Source of the DNA: Bacteroidota bacterium
GTDB taxonomy: Bacteria > Bacteroidota > Bacteroidia > UKL13-3
Reading direction: 5' to 3'
Assembly (NCBI GenBank): GCA_027488905.1
Contig: JAIYAT010000035.1
Location: 1-64,000, forward strand
DNA: 64,000 nucleotides
Part shown: positions 35,601 to 43,376 of the stretch, piece after piece
Layout: the number at the start of each line of letters is the position of its first letter
Position numbering within the stretch: the first letter of the stretch is position 1
The notes under the pieces: model-generated
The model's database searches: none
Seen by the model: the letters and a program-made list of their open reading frames with translations, nothing else
Told to the model about the DNA's origin: nothing
Made by a program: the position numbers and the translations under genes

Positions 35601-38600
35601 TTATTATCCTATTAACACTCCAATTTGTTCAGTTACTAATAATGTAAGTTGTTTTGGTAATGCAAACGGAAATGTTTCTGTAAGTGTGAGTGGTATTCTA
35701 CCTTACACTTACCAATGGAATACTGGACCTACTACTACTAGTTTAACTAACTTACCAATTGGCACCTACACTGTTGTTGTTAACTATGGCTATGGAATTA
35801 CCAGATCTTGCAGCGCAACGGTAACTCAACCGGCAGTTTTGGCTAGCACCTTAACAGATTCCAATAATATTAGCTGTAGAGGTGGTCAAAATGGTAGTAT
35901 CAATATCTCGGTAAGCGGAGGCAATGTTCCTTATGGTTATACTTGGAAGCGTAACGGTATTGATATTGTAAATACAAGCCAAGATTTAAACAATATCCTT
36001 CCGGGGGAATACATGGTTACAATCCTAGACAATAAAGGATGTTCAACCAGTAGAACGGTTGTTTTGACCCAACCTTTGGATTCTGTTTCTACAGTTATCA
36101 CTTCTTCTAATGTTTCTTGTAATGGTTTATTAGATGGTACCATAGCACAAACAGTTAGTGGAGGAACCTCACCTTATAATTTTAGTTGGACAAAATCTGG
36201 AGATTTATTGTTTGGTTCAAGCAATGAAGATATTAATACTTTAGCAGCTGGCACTTACTTCTTAGAAATTGAAGATAATAATGGCTGTTTATTACTAGAT
36301 ACCGTAAGCATAACACAGCCAACTGTTCTTTCTGCTACTTTAGATACTGCAATAAATCAAGCTTGTAGTGCAGTTTCATCTGGCTCAATTGAAATTGATG
36401 TTGTAGGCGGAACAACGCCATACACATACAAATGGACAAATTCTTCTGCACCTGGTTATTTGCAAACTACACAAGATATTTATAGTTTATATGGTTCTAA
36501 CTACAGAGGGGTAGTAACTGATAACAATGGTTGCAGAGATACCGTTTTAGTTACCATTGGAAGCCAAGTTGTAGAGGCAGAATTTGATGCCGATCCATTG
36601 AATTGTGATGGTACATACGAATTAACCAATAATAGCATTGGTGCAGATAATTATACTTGGTTAATAGAAGGTGTTGCACCAACCGGATTTAATAGGAGAG
36701 TGTATTGTACAACTACAGATACTTTAATCATTATGGATTTTAGTCCAGGTGAATATAGAATCACACTTACAGTTAGTAGCAATGAAGGTTGTGTAGATTC
36801 ATTAACAAAAAATATAATTGTTATGCCGCAACCAATTGCCTTATTTGCTTATGATCCTATACCTTGTACGAGTGGCATTAAGTTTACCAATTTATCGGTA
36901 AATGGAGCGATCACAACTTGGAATTTTGGAGATTTGGCTTCTGGCTTAAACAATACTAGCACAAACAATAATCCTACCCATACTTTCAGTTCAAACGGAA
37001 CTTATAGTGTTACCTTAATTGCTGGCGATGCTGCTGGTTGCAAGGATACCATTGTAAGAGCAATTCCAGTTCAATCTGTTGGTATTACACCAACTGCAGG
37101 TTTTTCACACTCAATTCAGACAAGTGCATGTGCAACGCGAGTTTTATTCAACAATACCTCTTTAAATGCCAACACTTACCTTTGGATTTTTGATGATGGA
37201 AGTACAAGTAATCTTGCAAATCCTAGTAAGGCTTACCCGGTTGCTGGAACTTATCCAGTTCAATTGATAAGCTTTAGTGCTACGGGTTGTTCCGACACAA
37301 TTGAACATTCTATTGTAATCGGTTCAAACTCGTATGGTGCAATAGCCAAGTTTGTTGCCAATGACTCGGTTCAGTGTTTGACTAATAATAGGTTTAATTT
37401 TATCAATCAATCTTTATACTACGGTCCAGGTTGGGTTTCTAATTACCAATGGAATTTTGGAGATGGTACAACCAATAATACCAACACATTTGTTTACAAT
37501 AAACAATATGATACAGCAGGTAGTTATCAAGTAAGGTTAATCGCTATTTCACCTAATGGTTGTAGAGATACAGCTTATCAAATGGTTCGAGTTTTACCTG
37601 AGGCTGACCCAACTTTCATCATGACAATTGGATGTGGAATGGTTGCAGCCCTAGAACATGCTGTTGATACAAATGTGAGTTATGTTTGGAGTTTTGGTGA
37701 TGGCAATTTTGCTAGCAACCACTTAGATAGCTTCTCTCATACATTTACTACACCTGGTAAATATAACATCAGACTTACTACCTATACCCAGAATGGTTGC
37801 AGCACCACCTATAGCATAGGTACGCTTGCTTCGGATGGCAGGTTGCCAGAGCCTGACTTTTTCTACTATGTAGCTTGTGCTAATAACATTCAATTTAAAA
37901 ATACATCAGAATGGGGTTCAAGTTATATCTGGGATTTTGGAGATGGTTCTCCTGCAGATTCTAGTTATGAGCCATACCATAGTTATGCAGCTGCTGGAAC
38001 CTATAACGTAACCCTTACAGTTTATAATTCTCCTCAGTGTTTAAAATCTATTACTTATGCGGTTGTTGCTCCTCAAGGTTTGGGAGTTAGATTACCTAGA
38101 GCAAGATTGGCTTATTGGGTAGAGCCTTGCACCAATATTACGCATGCAAGAGATAGCGCATCAAAAGATGCAACAAATTTCAATTGGTACCTAAATAATG
38201 TTTGGGTTGCAAATGGCGCAAATGTTGCCATTCCTGATCCAGGTGTTGGCATTTATCAATTGAGAATGATTGCTGACAATGGCGTATGCGCTGATACAAC
38301 TTATGGTGGTTTTGAGCTTCAAGAAAAGCCAGAGGCGGGTTTCGATTTCCTTTCAAATACTTGTTCAAATACCATCATGGTTAGCAGTAATTCTAAACAT
38401 GCTACAAGCTACGAATGGAATTTTGATGATGCCGGAACTTTAACAAATACTTCTTATGGTGCTTCTGCATCACACACTTTCAGTGCAAATGGTACTTACA
38501 ACGTTAGATTAATTGCCTATAACCTTACTGGTTGTGCCGATACTTTGGTTCAAACCATTACTGTTAACAATGGAAATAGTTTAAACAAAGCCAATTTTAC

Positions 38601-39465
38601 TTATATCAACGGTTTATGTAATTGTAAATGCCAGAACACAGTTAAGTTTAACAATTTAACACCTGGAAGTGGAAATACTTATTTCTGGACTTTTGGAGAT
38701 GGTACTTCTTCGGTTCAAGCCAACCCAAGAAAAGGATTCCCTGCAGCGGGCAACTATATTGTTACATTAACTTCTGTTGATAATACAGGTTGTATGAGTA
38801 CCAAATCAATGAATGTAAATATTGATGCTTCTGTTAATGGCCCAAGTGCTGCATTTAGCACAGATTTCCAAGTTCAATGCGTAGATAGTAATAGCTATAA
38901 TTTCTATAATCATTCAGCTTACTTAGGTGCAGGTTGGATTAACAAATACTATTGGTATTTTGGAGATGGAACAATGGATTCAACAAACTCATTTATCTAT
39001 AACAAAAAATACACAACTGCTGGAAATTATGTGGTGACTTTAGTTGCTGTTGGGGTTGAAGGTTGTAGAGATACCATGAGTATGTTTATTCAAGTTAGAC
39101 CTCTTCCTTGCACTGGAGTACTTAAACTTGTAAACTTACAAGATGGAACTAATTGGCACATAGATCCAGACATGGGTGGGATATTAAGCAGCTTGAAAGA
39201 GGTTAATACTGAACCAAACTTTAGCTTATATCCAAATCCTAACACAGGAAGTTTTAAAATAAATGTAAGCGGATTAAATGCTAAGATTTATGATTTAGAA
39301 ATTAGAGACATCGCAGGAAGGTTGGTTTTTGAACAACGTGAAATGCTCAATAATGGCTCTGAGAAGTCAGTTTCTGCAAGCAACCTTTCAGATGGAGCTT
39401 ATTTGGTAAGAATTCTTACAGACGAAGGATTGGTAACAGAAAGAAAGTTTATTGTTGTAAAATAG
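32695..39465 (+). CDS. Giant mosaic adhesin (DUF11, SdrD-B-like, SprB, PKD) with type A T9SS sorting domain
   Basis: 2256 residues. After a signal peptide (ending LGLEAQ) come DUF11-like/conserved-repeat domains (to ~835). A SdrD-B-like domain follows at ~837-972 (GDYVWIDQNGNGLQDE with acidic, calcium-type loops). SprB-type repeats lie at ~977-1290 (VSCFGNANGNVSVSVSG-PYTYQW ... GTYTV). About ten PKD domains (WNFGDGT, WDFGDGS) extend to ~2140. The C-terminal ~80 residues (NFSLYPNPNTGSFKINV ... GAYLVRILTDEG) are a Por secretion-tail, type A. Predicted T9SS-exported, surface-attached adhesin, possibly linked to gliding as SprB is in flavobacteria. A strong terminator follows. Confidence 0.9.
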   Translation: MKNSIYKYLLLFVVGLFSFLGLEAQYIFTTSASSSVSSVNTGSQITYTFNYSTAANTTSGQNVVAELNLPDNLIPFNESNFNSNVLFAPTQISSVTYNSGLNKVTINYVHPLPAGVTGQLELKLKYVNGTTPDGYAPDLFTKVTFTNAEGGSPVYSDTLNIIAIASSRFTVSKIKNSGGAINDLTIFKISIGNSSPNAGALQLENPVLRDTLPTGVTFVEATSFSGSNAPTYDPLTRIITWTWSSGLFNTNYSGNAYVAVKYEEPTYQIGWSACNSATLSGDYPILPLGTSDYTQKTGSICFGVESPTPDLVCTGGGITAATASWLNKHVISGTSNNQFANGWSNLGNTELDSVILTYQIDKSVDVTTVKIGKLVDGLARTGRDTVDLFYKTNLNSSWTFQGNHIITADKNVSFTSILGVGEYLTEVKFKIYSQLPIGGSQSLTYNGNVRTSATNAKDGSPITEGTTYNTSNPGDDGTTISNNSQGSYYYGGIGTNFSNCSGTSEILISRPVFNSPSKSILNGSSFRASDTINYRFSVQLGGNMSAQNVVLYDTLDSRLTYIAGSSSIVISGNTIVPTVNGQILIWNLGTVPANGASYTVDFKAAIAPGTAPGSINNKMFMSADAPAIFPRGTNDNESTSVITAVALIAYKAQNGCDPGFVYYPTNAITKEGDILRYRVTVKNQGNVAAKDLTLIDVFPFIGDSRNSQWFANLVGPVILNDPNSTVYYNAVANPCYADFSPEVNPPGCSNPVWTLTPPINITSVTAIKIVRPSNLPALDSIEFEWPMRVPVGTPANIQMNNTIYYQVSRADMAGTTGRLLPAAPNQVGMITSCAPILGSIGDYVWIDQNGNGLQDEAANKGLNGVKVYLFGTGPDNQIGGGDDVLLDSTFTGNNFSGNPGYYKFVDLADGKYFVKFETKYDTYRLTPISSQNPQTAGNNDADSSGNSGVVTINVAAGGIDKDNPTIDAGYYPINTPICSVTNNVSCFGNANGNVSVSVSGILPYTYQWNTGPTTTSLTNLPIGTYTVVVNYGYGITRSCSATVTQPAVLASTLTDSNNISCRGGQNGSINISVSGGNVPYGYTWKRNGIDIVNTSQDLNNILPGEYMVTILDNKGCSTSRTVVLTQPLDSVSTVITSSNVSCNGLLDGTIAQTVSGGTSPYNFSWTKSGDLLFGSSNEDINTLAAGTYFLEIEDNNGCLLLDTVSITQPTVLSATLDTAINQACSAVSSGSIEIDVVGGTTPYTYKWTNSSAPGYLQTTQDIYSLYGSNYRGVVTDNNGCRDTVLVTIGSQVVEAEFDADPLNCDGTYELTNNSIGADNYTWLIEGVAPTGFNRRVYCTTTDTLIIMDFSPGEYRITLTVSSNEGCVDSLTKNIIVMPQPIALFAYDPIPCTSGIKFTNLSVNGAITTWNFGDLASGLNNTSTNNNPTHTFSSNGTYSVTLIAGDAAGCKDTIVRAIPVQSVGITPTAGFSHSIQTSACATRVLFNNTSLNANTYLWIFDDGSTSNLANPSKAYPVAGTYPVQLISFSATGCSDTIEHSIVIGSNSYGAIAKFVANDSVQCLTNNRFNFINQSLYYGPGWVSNYQWNFGDGTTNNTNTFVYNKQYDTAGSYQVRLIAISPNGCRDTAYQMVRVLPEADPTFIMTIGCGMVAALEHAVDTNVSYVWSFGDGNFASNHLDSFSHTFTTPGKYNIRLTTYTQNGCSTTYSIGTLASDGRLPEPDFFYYVACANNIQFKNTSEWGSSYIWDFGDGSPADSSYEPYHSYAAAGTYNVTLTVYNSPQCLKSITYAVVAPQGLGVRLPRARLAYWVEPCTNITHARDSASKDATNFNWYLNNVWVANGANVAIPDPGVGIYQLRMIADNGVCADTTYGGFELQEKPEAGFDFLSNTCSNTIMVSSNSKHATSYEWNFDDAGTLTNTSYGASASHTFSANGTYNVRLIAYNLTGCADTLVQTITVNNGNSLNKANFTYINGLCNCKCQNTVKFNNLTPGSGNTYFWTFGDGTSSVQANPRKGFPAAGNYIVTLTSVDNTGCMSTKSMNVNIDASVNGPSAAFSTDFQVQCVDSNSYNFYNHSAYLGAGWINKYYWYFGDGTMDSTNSFIYNKKYTTAGNYVVTLVAVGVEGCRDTMSMFIQVRPLPCTGVLKLVNLQDGTNWHIDPDMGGILSSLKEVNTEPNFSLYPNPNTGSFKINVSGLNAKIYDLEIRDIAGRLVFEQREMLNNGSEKSVSASNLSDGAYLVRILTDEGLVTERKFIVVK
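38547..38556 (-). repeat. GGTTTGAACC motif copy 10
   Basis: Exact 10-mer in a PKD module of the giant adhesin, read as Leu-Val-Gln-Thr. It is the only exact copy in this 6.8-kb gene. Confidence 0.9.
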
Positions 39466-39482
39466 ATTTATTGGATAAAACA

Positions 39483-39520
39483 AAAAAGGCCGCCTCAAGC
39501 TTGCTTGAGGCGGCCTTTTT
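39483..39520 (+). terminator. Very strong terminator after the giant adhesin
   Basis: A perfect 18-bp inverted repeat (39483-39500 with 39503-39520, core GGCCGCCTCAAGC) has only two central bases, so the top of the stem must open as loop. A5 precedes and T5 follows the GC-rich stem, so it can act in both directions. Confidence 0.92.
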
Positions 39521-39563
39521 GTTTTAGCGAATTATTCAGTTGAAAGACTTCCATTCAAGACTA

Positions 39564-39593
39564 TTGGCACATGGGATAAAATAATTACCTTTG
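39564..39593 (+). promoter_or_regulatory. Promoter of the ccm gene cluster
   Basis: TTGG (39564-39567) and TACCTTTG (39586-39593), spaced 18 bases, fit the Bacteroidota promoter consensus. The ccmC ATG is 22 bases downstream. Confidence 0.65.
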
Positions 39594-39615
39594 CGGTTCT
39601 AAGCACTAGTTTTAA

Positions 39616-40284
39616 ATGATGAAAATACAATTGTGGAAACTTGCCGGAATTTTGCTGGTTTTATTTGCTTTAATTGGAGGTTTGGCTCTTCCTGTTCCAC
39701 AATTGCCTATTTTAGAGCAAAGTATTCGCAATTTGTATTATCATGTACCTATGTGGTTTGGCATGTTAGCCTTATTAATGGCTTCTGGTTTTTATAGTGT
39801 TAAAACGCTAAAAGATGGAAATTTTCAAAACGATATAAAAGCGTCGTCTTATGCCGCAATTGGAGTATTATATGGCAGTATTGGATTAACAACTGGGATG
39901 ATTTGGGCCAGAAATACCTGGGGTGTTTATTGGACCAATGACCCAAAATTAAATAGTGCTGCAATTGGAATGCTCATGTATGCTGCTTATTTTGTGCTAA
40001 GAGGCTCTGTAGAAGATGAAGAAAAAAGAGCAAGAATTAGCGCTGTTTATAACCTTTTCGTTTTACCGGTTTATATTGTATTAATTTACATTATGCCAAG
40101 ATTAACCGCCTCACTCCATCCCGGAAATGGTGGAAACCCCGGTTTTAATAGTTATGATTTAGATAGTAGGTTGAGAATGGTTTTTTATCCTGCTGTTTTA
40201 GGTTGGATATTTATTGGGTTTTGGATTGCCGATTTACAGATAAGAATTAAACAAATTGATTTTAAAAAACGTTTAAACGATTAG
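39616..40284 (+). CDS. ccmC: Haem-handling membrane protein CcmC
   Basis: 222 residues with six predicted transmembrane helices. It contains the tryptophan-rich haem-handling motif WARNTWGVYWTNDPK in a periplasmic loop and a conserved periplasmic histidine (YYHVPMWFG). CcmC loads haem onto CcmE in system I cytochrome c maturation. The start codon could be either of two adjacent ATGs. It is followed with one intervening base by a ccmD-like gene. Confidence 0.93.
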   Translation: MMKIQLWKLAGILLVLFALIGGLALPVPQLPILEQSIRNLYYHVPMWFGMLALLMASGFYSVKTLKDGNFQNDIKASSYAAIGVLYGSIGLTTGMIWARNTWGVYWTNDPKLNSAAIGMLMYAAYFVLRGSVEDEEKRARISAVYNLFVLPVYIVLIYIMPRLTASLHPGNGGNPGFNSYDLDSRLRMVFYPAVLGWIFIGFWIADLQIRIKQIDFKKRLND

Positions 40285-40285
40285 T

Positions 40286-40450
40286 ATGAAATTTATAATT
40301 AATCAAGTTCAACAACATAGTAGCAATATGCCAGATGCTTCTGGTACAGGAAAATTCTATGTAGTCATAGGGGTAATCGCCATTTTGTTTATTGGAATTG
40401 CAGCTTATTTAGTGAGCCTCGATCTTAAAATTAAAAAACTTGAAAAATGA
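40286..40450 (+). CDS. ccmD: CcmD-like small membrane protein
   Basis: 54 residues. A short soluble N-terminus (MKFIINQVQQHSSNMPDAS) precedes one transmembrane helix (FYVVIGVIAILFIGIAAYLV) and a basic tail (DLKIKKLEK), the size and topology of CcmD, which stabilises the CcmC-CcmE complex. Its ATG is one base after the ccmC stop and its stop overlaps the ccmE start (ATGA, 40447-40450), so translation is coupled. Assignment rests on position and topology; sequence conservation of CcmD is weak. Confidence 0.8.
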   Translation: MKFIINQVQQHSSNMPDASGTGKFYVVIGVIAILFIGIAAYLVSLDLKIKKLEK

Positions 40451-40830
40451 AAAAATCTAGCATCATAGGATTAATTATTATTGCCATTGCCATTGCAGCA
40501 ATTGTTAGCATGTATGGCGATTCTAGCACTTATGAAGACTTTTCGGTTGCAAAAGAAAATCCAGGTAAGGAATACCATGTAGTGGGAACGCTAAATAAGA
40601 CTAAAGAGAAGCACTACGACCCGCAAAAAGATGCCAATTACTTTACTTTTTATTTAATAGACCAAAAAGGTGCTGAGTGTAAAGTGGTGTACCATAACCC
40701 AGAACCACCCGATTTTGATAGGTCTGAGCAAATTGTAATTGTAGGCAGCATGGAAGGTCAAAATTTTGAGGCAAGTAAAATTCTATTAAAGTGCCCTAGC
40801 AAATACACAGATAATCAGGTTAAAACCTAA
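40447..40830 (+). CDS. ccmE: Cytochrome c maturation haem chaperone CcmE, CxxxY type
   Basis: 127 residues: an N-terminal membrane anchor (IIGLIIIAIAIAAIV) and a periplasmic OB-fold (YHVVGTLNKTKE ... YFTFYLIDQKGAECKVVYHNPEPPDF ... IVIVGSMEGQNFEASKILLKC). The usual haem-binding HxxxY near the C-terminus is replaced by C116-P-S-K-Y120. Cysteine-type CcmE is known from variant (system I*) pathways and is, from memory, common in Bacteroidota. The upstream coupling to ccmD and downstream ccmF support the function. Confidence 0.92.
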   Translation: MKKSSIIGLIIIAIAIAAIVSMYGDSSTYEDFSVAKENPGKEYHVVGTLNKTKEKHYDPQKDANYFTFYLIDQKGAECKVVYHNPEPPDFDRSEQIVIVGSMEGQNFEASKILLKCPSKYTDNQVKT

Positions 40831-40844
40831 ATCGTAAATGTTTC

Positions 40845-40854
40845 GGTTTGAACC
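40845..40854 (+). repeat. GGTTTGAACC motif copy 11 (intergenic)
   Basis: Exact 10-mer 14 bp after ccmE, in the 150-bp gap before ccmF, with TTTCGGTTTGAACC on the left side. Confidence 0.9.
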
Positions 40855-40980
40855 CATCCTGATTACTTTCCTTGTTTCTAAAAGAAATGACTTTCGTTTG
40901 ACAGCTTAGCTGGTATTTTTACTTTATTTCCTTTTTGGTTACGGTTTACAAGTTCTAAATTCGTCACCCAATTTCAATAC

Positions 40981-43368
40981 ATGGATTCAATTCAATTTGT
41001 AGGTGAAAACCTATTCTGGGGTAACCTTGGTCATGCAGCAGTTGTTGTTTCATTTGTAACATCAATACTTGCTACACTTTCTTATTTTTTTGCAGAGCGC
41101 AATCCCTTAGATGGCTCATGGGCTAAGATTGCTAAGGCTAGTTTTCAATTGCACAGTTTATCGGTACTCACAATTATTGGTTCTTTGTTCTATATCATTT
41201 ATGCCCATTTATTCGAGTACCATTACGCCTGGCAGCACAGTAGCAGAGACCTTCCAGTTTATTACATGATTTCCTGCTTTTGGGAAGGTCAAGAAGGAAG
41301 TTTCTTACTTTGGATATTCTGGCAAATGTTTATCGGTCAGATTTTAGTTAGAACCTCAAAAACTTGGTTGTTTCCAGTTATGGCAGTTTTAATGCTCTCA
41401 CAAATTGCCTTAACAAGTATGCTGTTAGGAGTTAAGATTTTGGGTTATAAATTAGGTAGTAGTCCTTTTGAGTTACTTAGAAATGCCATGGATGCTCCTA
41501 TATTTAAAAGGGCAGATTACCTAAGCAAGGTAAAGGATGGTAATGGACTTAATCCTTTACTCCAAAACTATTGGATGGTAATTCATCCTCCAACATTGTT
41601 TTTTGGGTTTGCCACAACCATTGTTCCTTTTGCTTATGCCATTGCTGGTTTATGGCGCAAAGAATATGCGGCTTGGCTCAAACCTGCGCTGCCTTGGGCT
41701 TTAATTAGTGTGATGGTGCTGGGTGCAGGTATTATTATGGGCGGTTTTTGGGCTTATGAGAGTTTAAGTTTTGGCGGCTATTGGGCTTGGGACCCTGTTG
41801 AAAACGCTTCTTTAGTTCCTTGGCTTATCTTAATTGCTGGCGTTCATGTGATGATTATTCATAAAACCACGGGAAATTCTTTTATCGTAGCATTGATTCT
41901 TATCCTAGCTACCTTCCTTCTGGTTTTATATGCAACCTTTTTAACCCGTTCTGGTATTCTTGGAAATGCATCAGTGCACTCATTTACCGACCTCGGGATG
42001 AGTGGTCAATTGTTGGTTTTTCTTTTTATGTTTATCCTTTTATCTATTTACCTTATTGTGATAAGATGGAAAGAATTGCCGCGCTCGGCTAAAGATGAAG
42101 AGATTTATACCCGTGAATTTTGGATGTTTATTGGAAGTTTACTGTTGGTAATTTCTGCCTTTCAGGTAATTTTAACTACTTCTATTCCGGTTTTTAATAA
42201 GATATTTTCTGCTAACATGGCGCCACCTGCCGATGTAATTGGTCATTACAATAAATGGCAAATGCCAATAGCCATCTTAATTGGTACTTTAACCTCCATA
42301 GCACATTTACTTAAATACAAAGTGAATAAAAAAGAAACCTTAAAGAAAATTGGAATCTATGCAGCGATATCTTTAGTTGTTACCGTAATTTTATTCTTTG
42401 GGTTCAAACTAAATAATTATGTTTTTATAGGTTTACTTTTTGCTGGAGTTTTTGCAGTGATTGGAAATTTTGCTATTCTTTTGCCATTTCTACGAGGTAA
42501 AATTCAATTGGCTGGCGCAAGTGTTGCACACATTGGGTTTGGCGTTTTATTAATTGGTGTTTTAGTTTCTTCTGCCAACAAAGAAGTTATTTCTATTAAT
42601 GAAAGTGGAGAAGCCTTGAACCCAGATTTCAATAACAAAGAAAATGTTGAGAATATCTTTTTAGAGCGTGGTAAGCCCAATAAAATGGGTGATTATATCA
42701 TTACCTATGTTAAAGATTCTCTTCATTGGGTTAATACTTATTATCAAGTAAACTATAAGAAACTAAATAAAAATGGTGAACTTGATTATGAGTTTAACCT
42801 GTATCCAAATGGCCAAATCAATCCAAAGTTTGGACTGGTGGCAAACCCTGATACCAAGCACTATTTAAGTCATGATGTATTTACCTATGTAAGCTCTGTG
42901 CCCAATGGAAAGTCAGAAGCTAAATTTATCAATGAAAAAATTCACGTGGTTGAAGCAGGAGATACCCTTTATACAAATAATGGATATGCCATCTTGCAAG
43001 GTATCAATTCTAATACTGGCGCTGAAAATGTCGATTTGAAAAATTTTCAGGTTTTATTAGGAGCCGAACTTAAGATTTATACCCTAAACGAAACCTATGA
43101 TGCCATGCCAATGTATGGCGTTGAAAATAATTCTGCTGTGAGCTTTGAAGCTCTAGTGGATGAGGCAAAGCTCAAATTTAGATTTACAGGTGTAGATCCT
43201 GAAACTAGAAAAGTAACCATTAGAAGCTACGAAAAAGATACTTCTGGCGAATTTATCATCATGAAAGCCATTGTTTTTCCATGGATAAATTTGGTTTGGG
43301 CAGGAACCATCATTATGATTGTTGGATTCTTTTTATCAATATTGAAAAGGATTAAAGACCTAAAGTAA
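40981..43368 (+). CDS. ccmF: Cytochrome c haem lyase CcmF (CcsA/CcmF family)
   Basis: 795 residues with about 14 transmembrane helices. The haem-binding WWD domain is SFGGYWAWDPVENASLVPWL, with conserved periplasmic histidines nearby (HPPTLFFGF; HVMIIHKTTGNS). A soluble region before the last helix holds ~220 residues, making it longer than the ~650 of proteobacterial CcmF. It attaches haem from CcmE to apocytochromes. CcmH, CcmG, CcmA and CcmB are not next to it. Confidence 0.93.
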   Translation: MDSIQFVGENLFWGNLGHAAVVVSFVTSILATLSYFFAERNPLDGSWAKIAKASFQLHSLSVLTIIGSLFYIIYAHLFEYHYAWQHSSRDLPVYYMISCFWEGQEGSFLLWIFWQMFIGQILVRTSKTWLFPVMAVLMLSQIALTSMLLGVKILGYKLGSSPFELLRNAMDAPIFKRADYLSKVKDGNGLNPLLQNYWMVIHPPTLFFGFATTIVPFAYAIAGLWRKEYAAWLKPALPWALISVMVLGAGIIMGGFWAYESLSFGGYWAWDPVENASLVPWLILIAGVHVMIIHKTTGNSFIVALILILATFLLVLYATFLTRSGILGNASVHSFTDLGMSGQLLVFLFMFILLSIYLIVIRWKELPRSAKDEEIYTREFWMFIGSLLLVISAFQVILTTSIPVFNKIFSANMAPPADVIGHYNKWQMPIAILIGTLTSIAHLLKYKVNKKETLKKIGIYAAISLVVTVILFFGFKLNNYVFIGLLFAGVFAVIGNFAILLPFLRGKIQLAGASVAHIGFGVLLIGVLVSSANKEVISINESGEALNPDFNNKENVENIFLERGKPNKMGDYIITYVKDSLHWVNTYYQVNYKKLNKNGELDYEFNLYPNGQINPKFGLVANPDTKHYLSHDVFTYVSSVPNGKSEAKFINEKIHVVEAGDTLYTNNGYAILQGINSNTGAENVDLKNFQVLLGAELKIYTLNETYDAMPMYGVENNSAVSFEALVDEAKLKFRFTGVDPETRKVTIRSYEKDTSGEFIIMKAIVFPWINLVWAGTIIMIVGFFLSILKRIKDLK

Positions 43369-43376
43369 ACAATTTT

